Of a DNA stretch of 5,781 nt, positions 5,724 to 5,781 are shown piece by piece. The stretch's first letter is position 1, and the number at the start of each line of letters is the position of its first letter. A model generated the notes under the pieces. That model did not search any database, had not been told where the DNA came from, and saw only the letters and a list, made by a program, of their open reading frames with translations. Source of the stretch: Sulfurovum sp. bin170 (GTDB lineage Bacteria; Campylobacterota; Campylobacteria; Campylobacterales; Sulfurovaceae); contig NZ_JAACKB010000177.1 in NCBI RefSeq assembly GCF_010892395.1, positions 1 through 5,781 on the forward strand. The letters are read 5' to 3'. The position numbers were made by a program, and so were the translations under genes.

Positions 5724-5771
5724 TATATGCAATCTGCATTTTCGGAATCGGCGTGTTTACACCCGAACTAT
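5641..5771. repeat. Compound palindromic repeat, copy at the right end
   Basis: Together with the promoter region it accounts for the gene-free stretch 5578-5781. The left arm AGGAACCGATGGCTTCAGCC... (5641-5663) is complementary to 5701-5723 with one mismatch. Within the loop, 5666-5684 matches the in-gene element at 1232-1250. The 87-nt core 5685-5771 matches 3344-3430 with a single difference and includes hairpins 5727-5739 and 5748-5766. After 5771 the sequence diverges from the other copy. Both copies are in the same orientation. No transposase is present. Confidence 0.92.
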
Positions 5772-5781
5772 TTAGCTTAAT

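Noticed and set aside
3324..5771. The two direct repeats as a CRISPR array or as ends of a composite transposon
   Set aside because: There are only two copies, about 2.3 kb apart, with no regular spacers, and they enclose parts of a coherent operon with no transposase or integrase. Dispersed palindromic elements fit better.

Overview
The window looks like an AT-rich chromosomal segment of a Campylobacterota bacterium, probably a free-living Sulfurimonas/Sulfurovum-like lineage. The grounds are the form of SmpB, a carboxynorspermidine-decarboxylase (NspC) homologue of the type this phylum uses for spermidine synthesis, TATAAT-like promoters without a clear -35, and overall base composition judged by eye. 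This placement is inference; no phylogeny was run.

Layout, left to right. One gene reads forward: smpB (49-507), the tmRNA partner of trans-translation. Everything else reads leftward as one compact cluster, 5577 to 470. In transcription order it holds a soluble zinc-ribbon DUF4178 protein (4945-5577), a membrane-anchored zinc-ribbon DUF4178 protein (3650-4948), a 61-residue secreted Ser/Gly/Tyr-tailed peptide (3464-3649), a half-length DUF350 membrane protein (3099-3296), a seven-helix membrane protein fused to an aminopropyltransferase (spermidine-synthase-like) domain (1578-3098), and a divergent NspC-type PLP decarboxylase (470-1576). Junctions are tight: a 4-nt GTGA overlap, two TAG|ATG abutments and a 1-nt gap. 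The one exception is a 167-nt gap at 3297-3463, filled by a repeat. The last gene overlaps smpB tail-to-tail by 38 bp.

Working model (inference). DUF350, DUF4178 and membrane aminopropyltransferases are known to recur together in bacterial loci linked to envelope stress and polyamine chemistry. Here an NspC paralogue with altered motifs is added directly after the aminopropyltransferase. The pair could make or modify an amine at the membrane, with the DUF350, secreted and DUF4178 proteins forming a membrane complex around it.

The second theme is a family of compound palindromic repeats. Two copies lie between genes (3324-3449 and 5641-5771, sharing an 87-nt core with one mismatch). A third, shorter relative (1207-1264) sits inside the nspC-like gene in frame and encodes about 17 extra residues. 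It resembles the protein-coding palindromic elements described in Rickettsia. The copy at the right end also looks like a terminator insulating the operon from upstream transcription, just ahead of a -10 box so close to the first ATG that the transcript may be leaderless.
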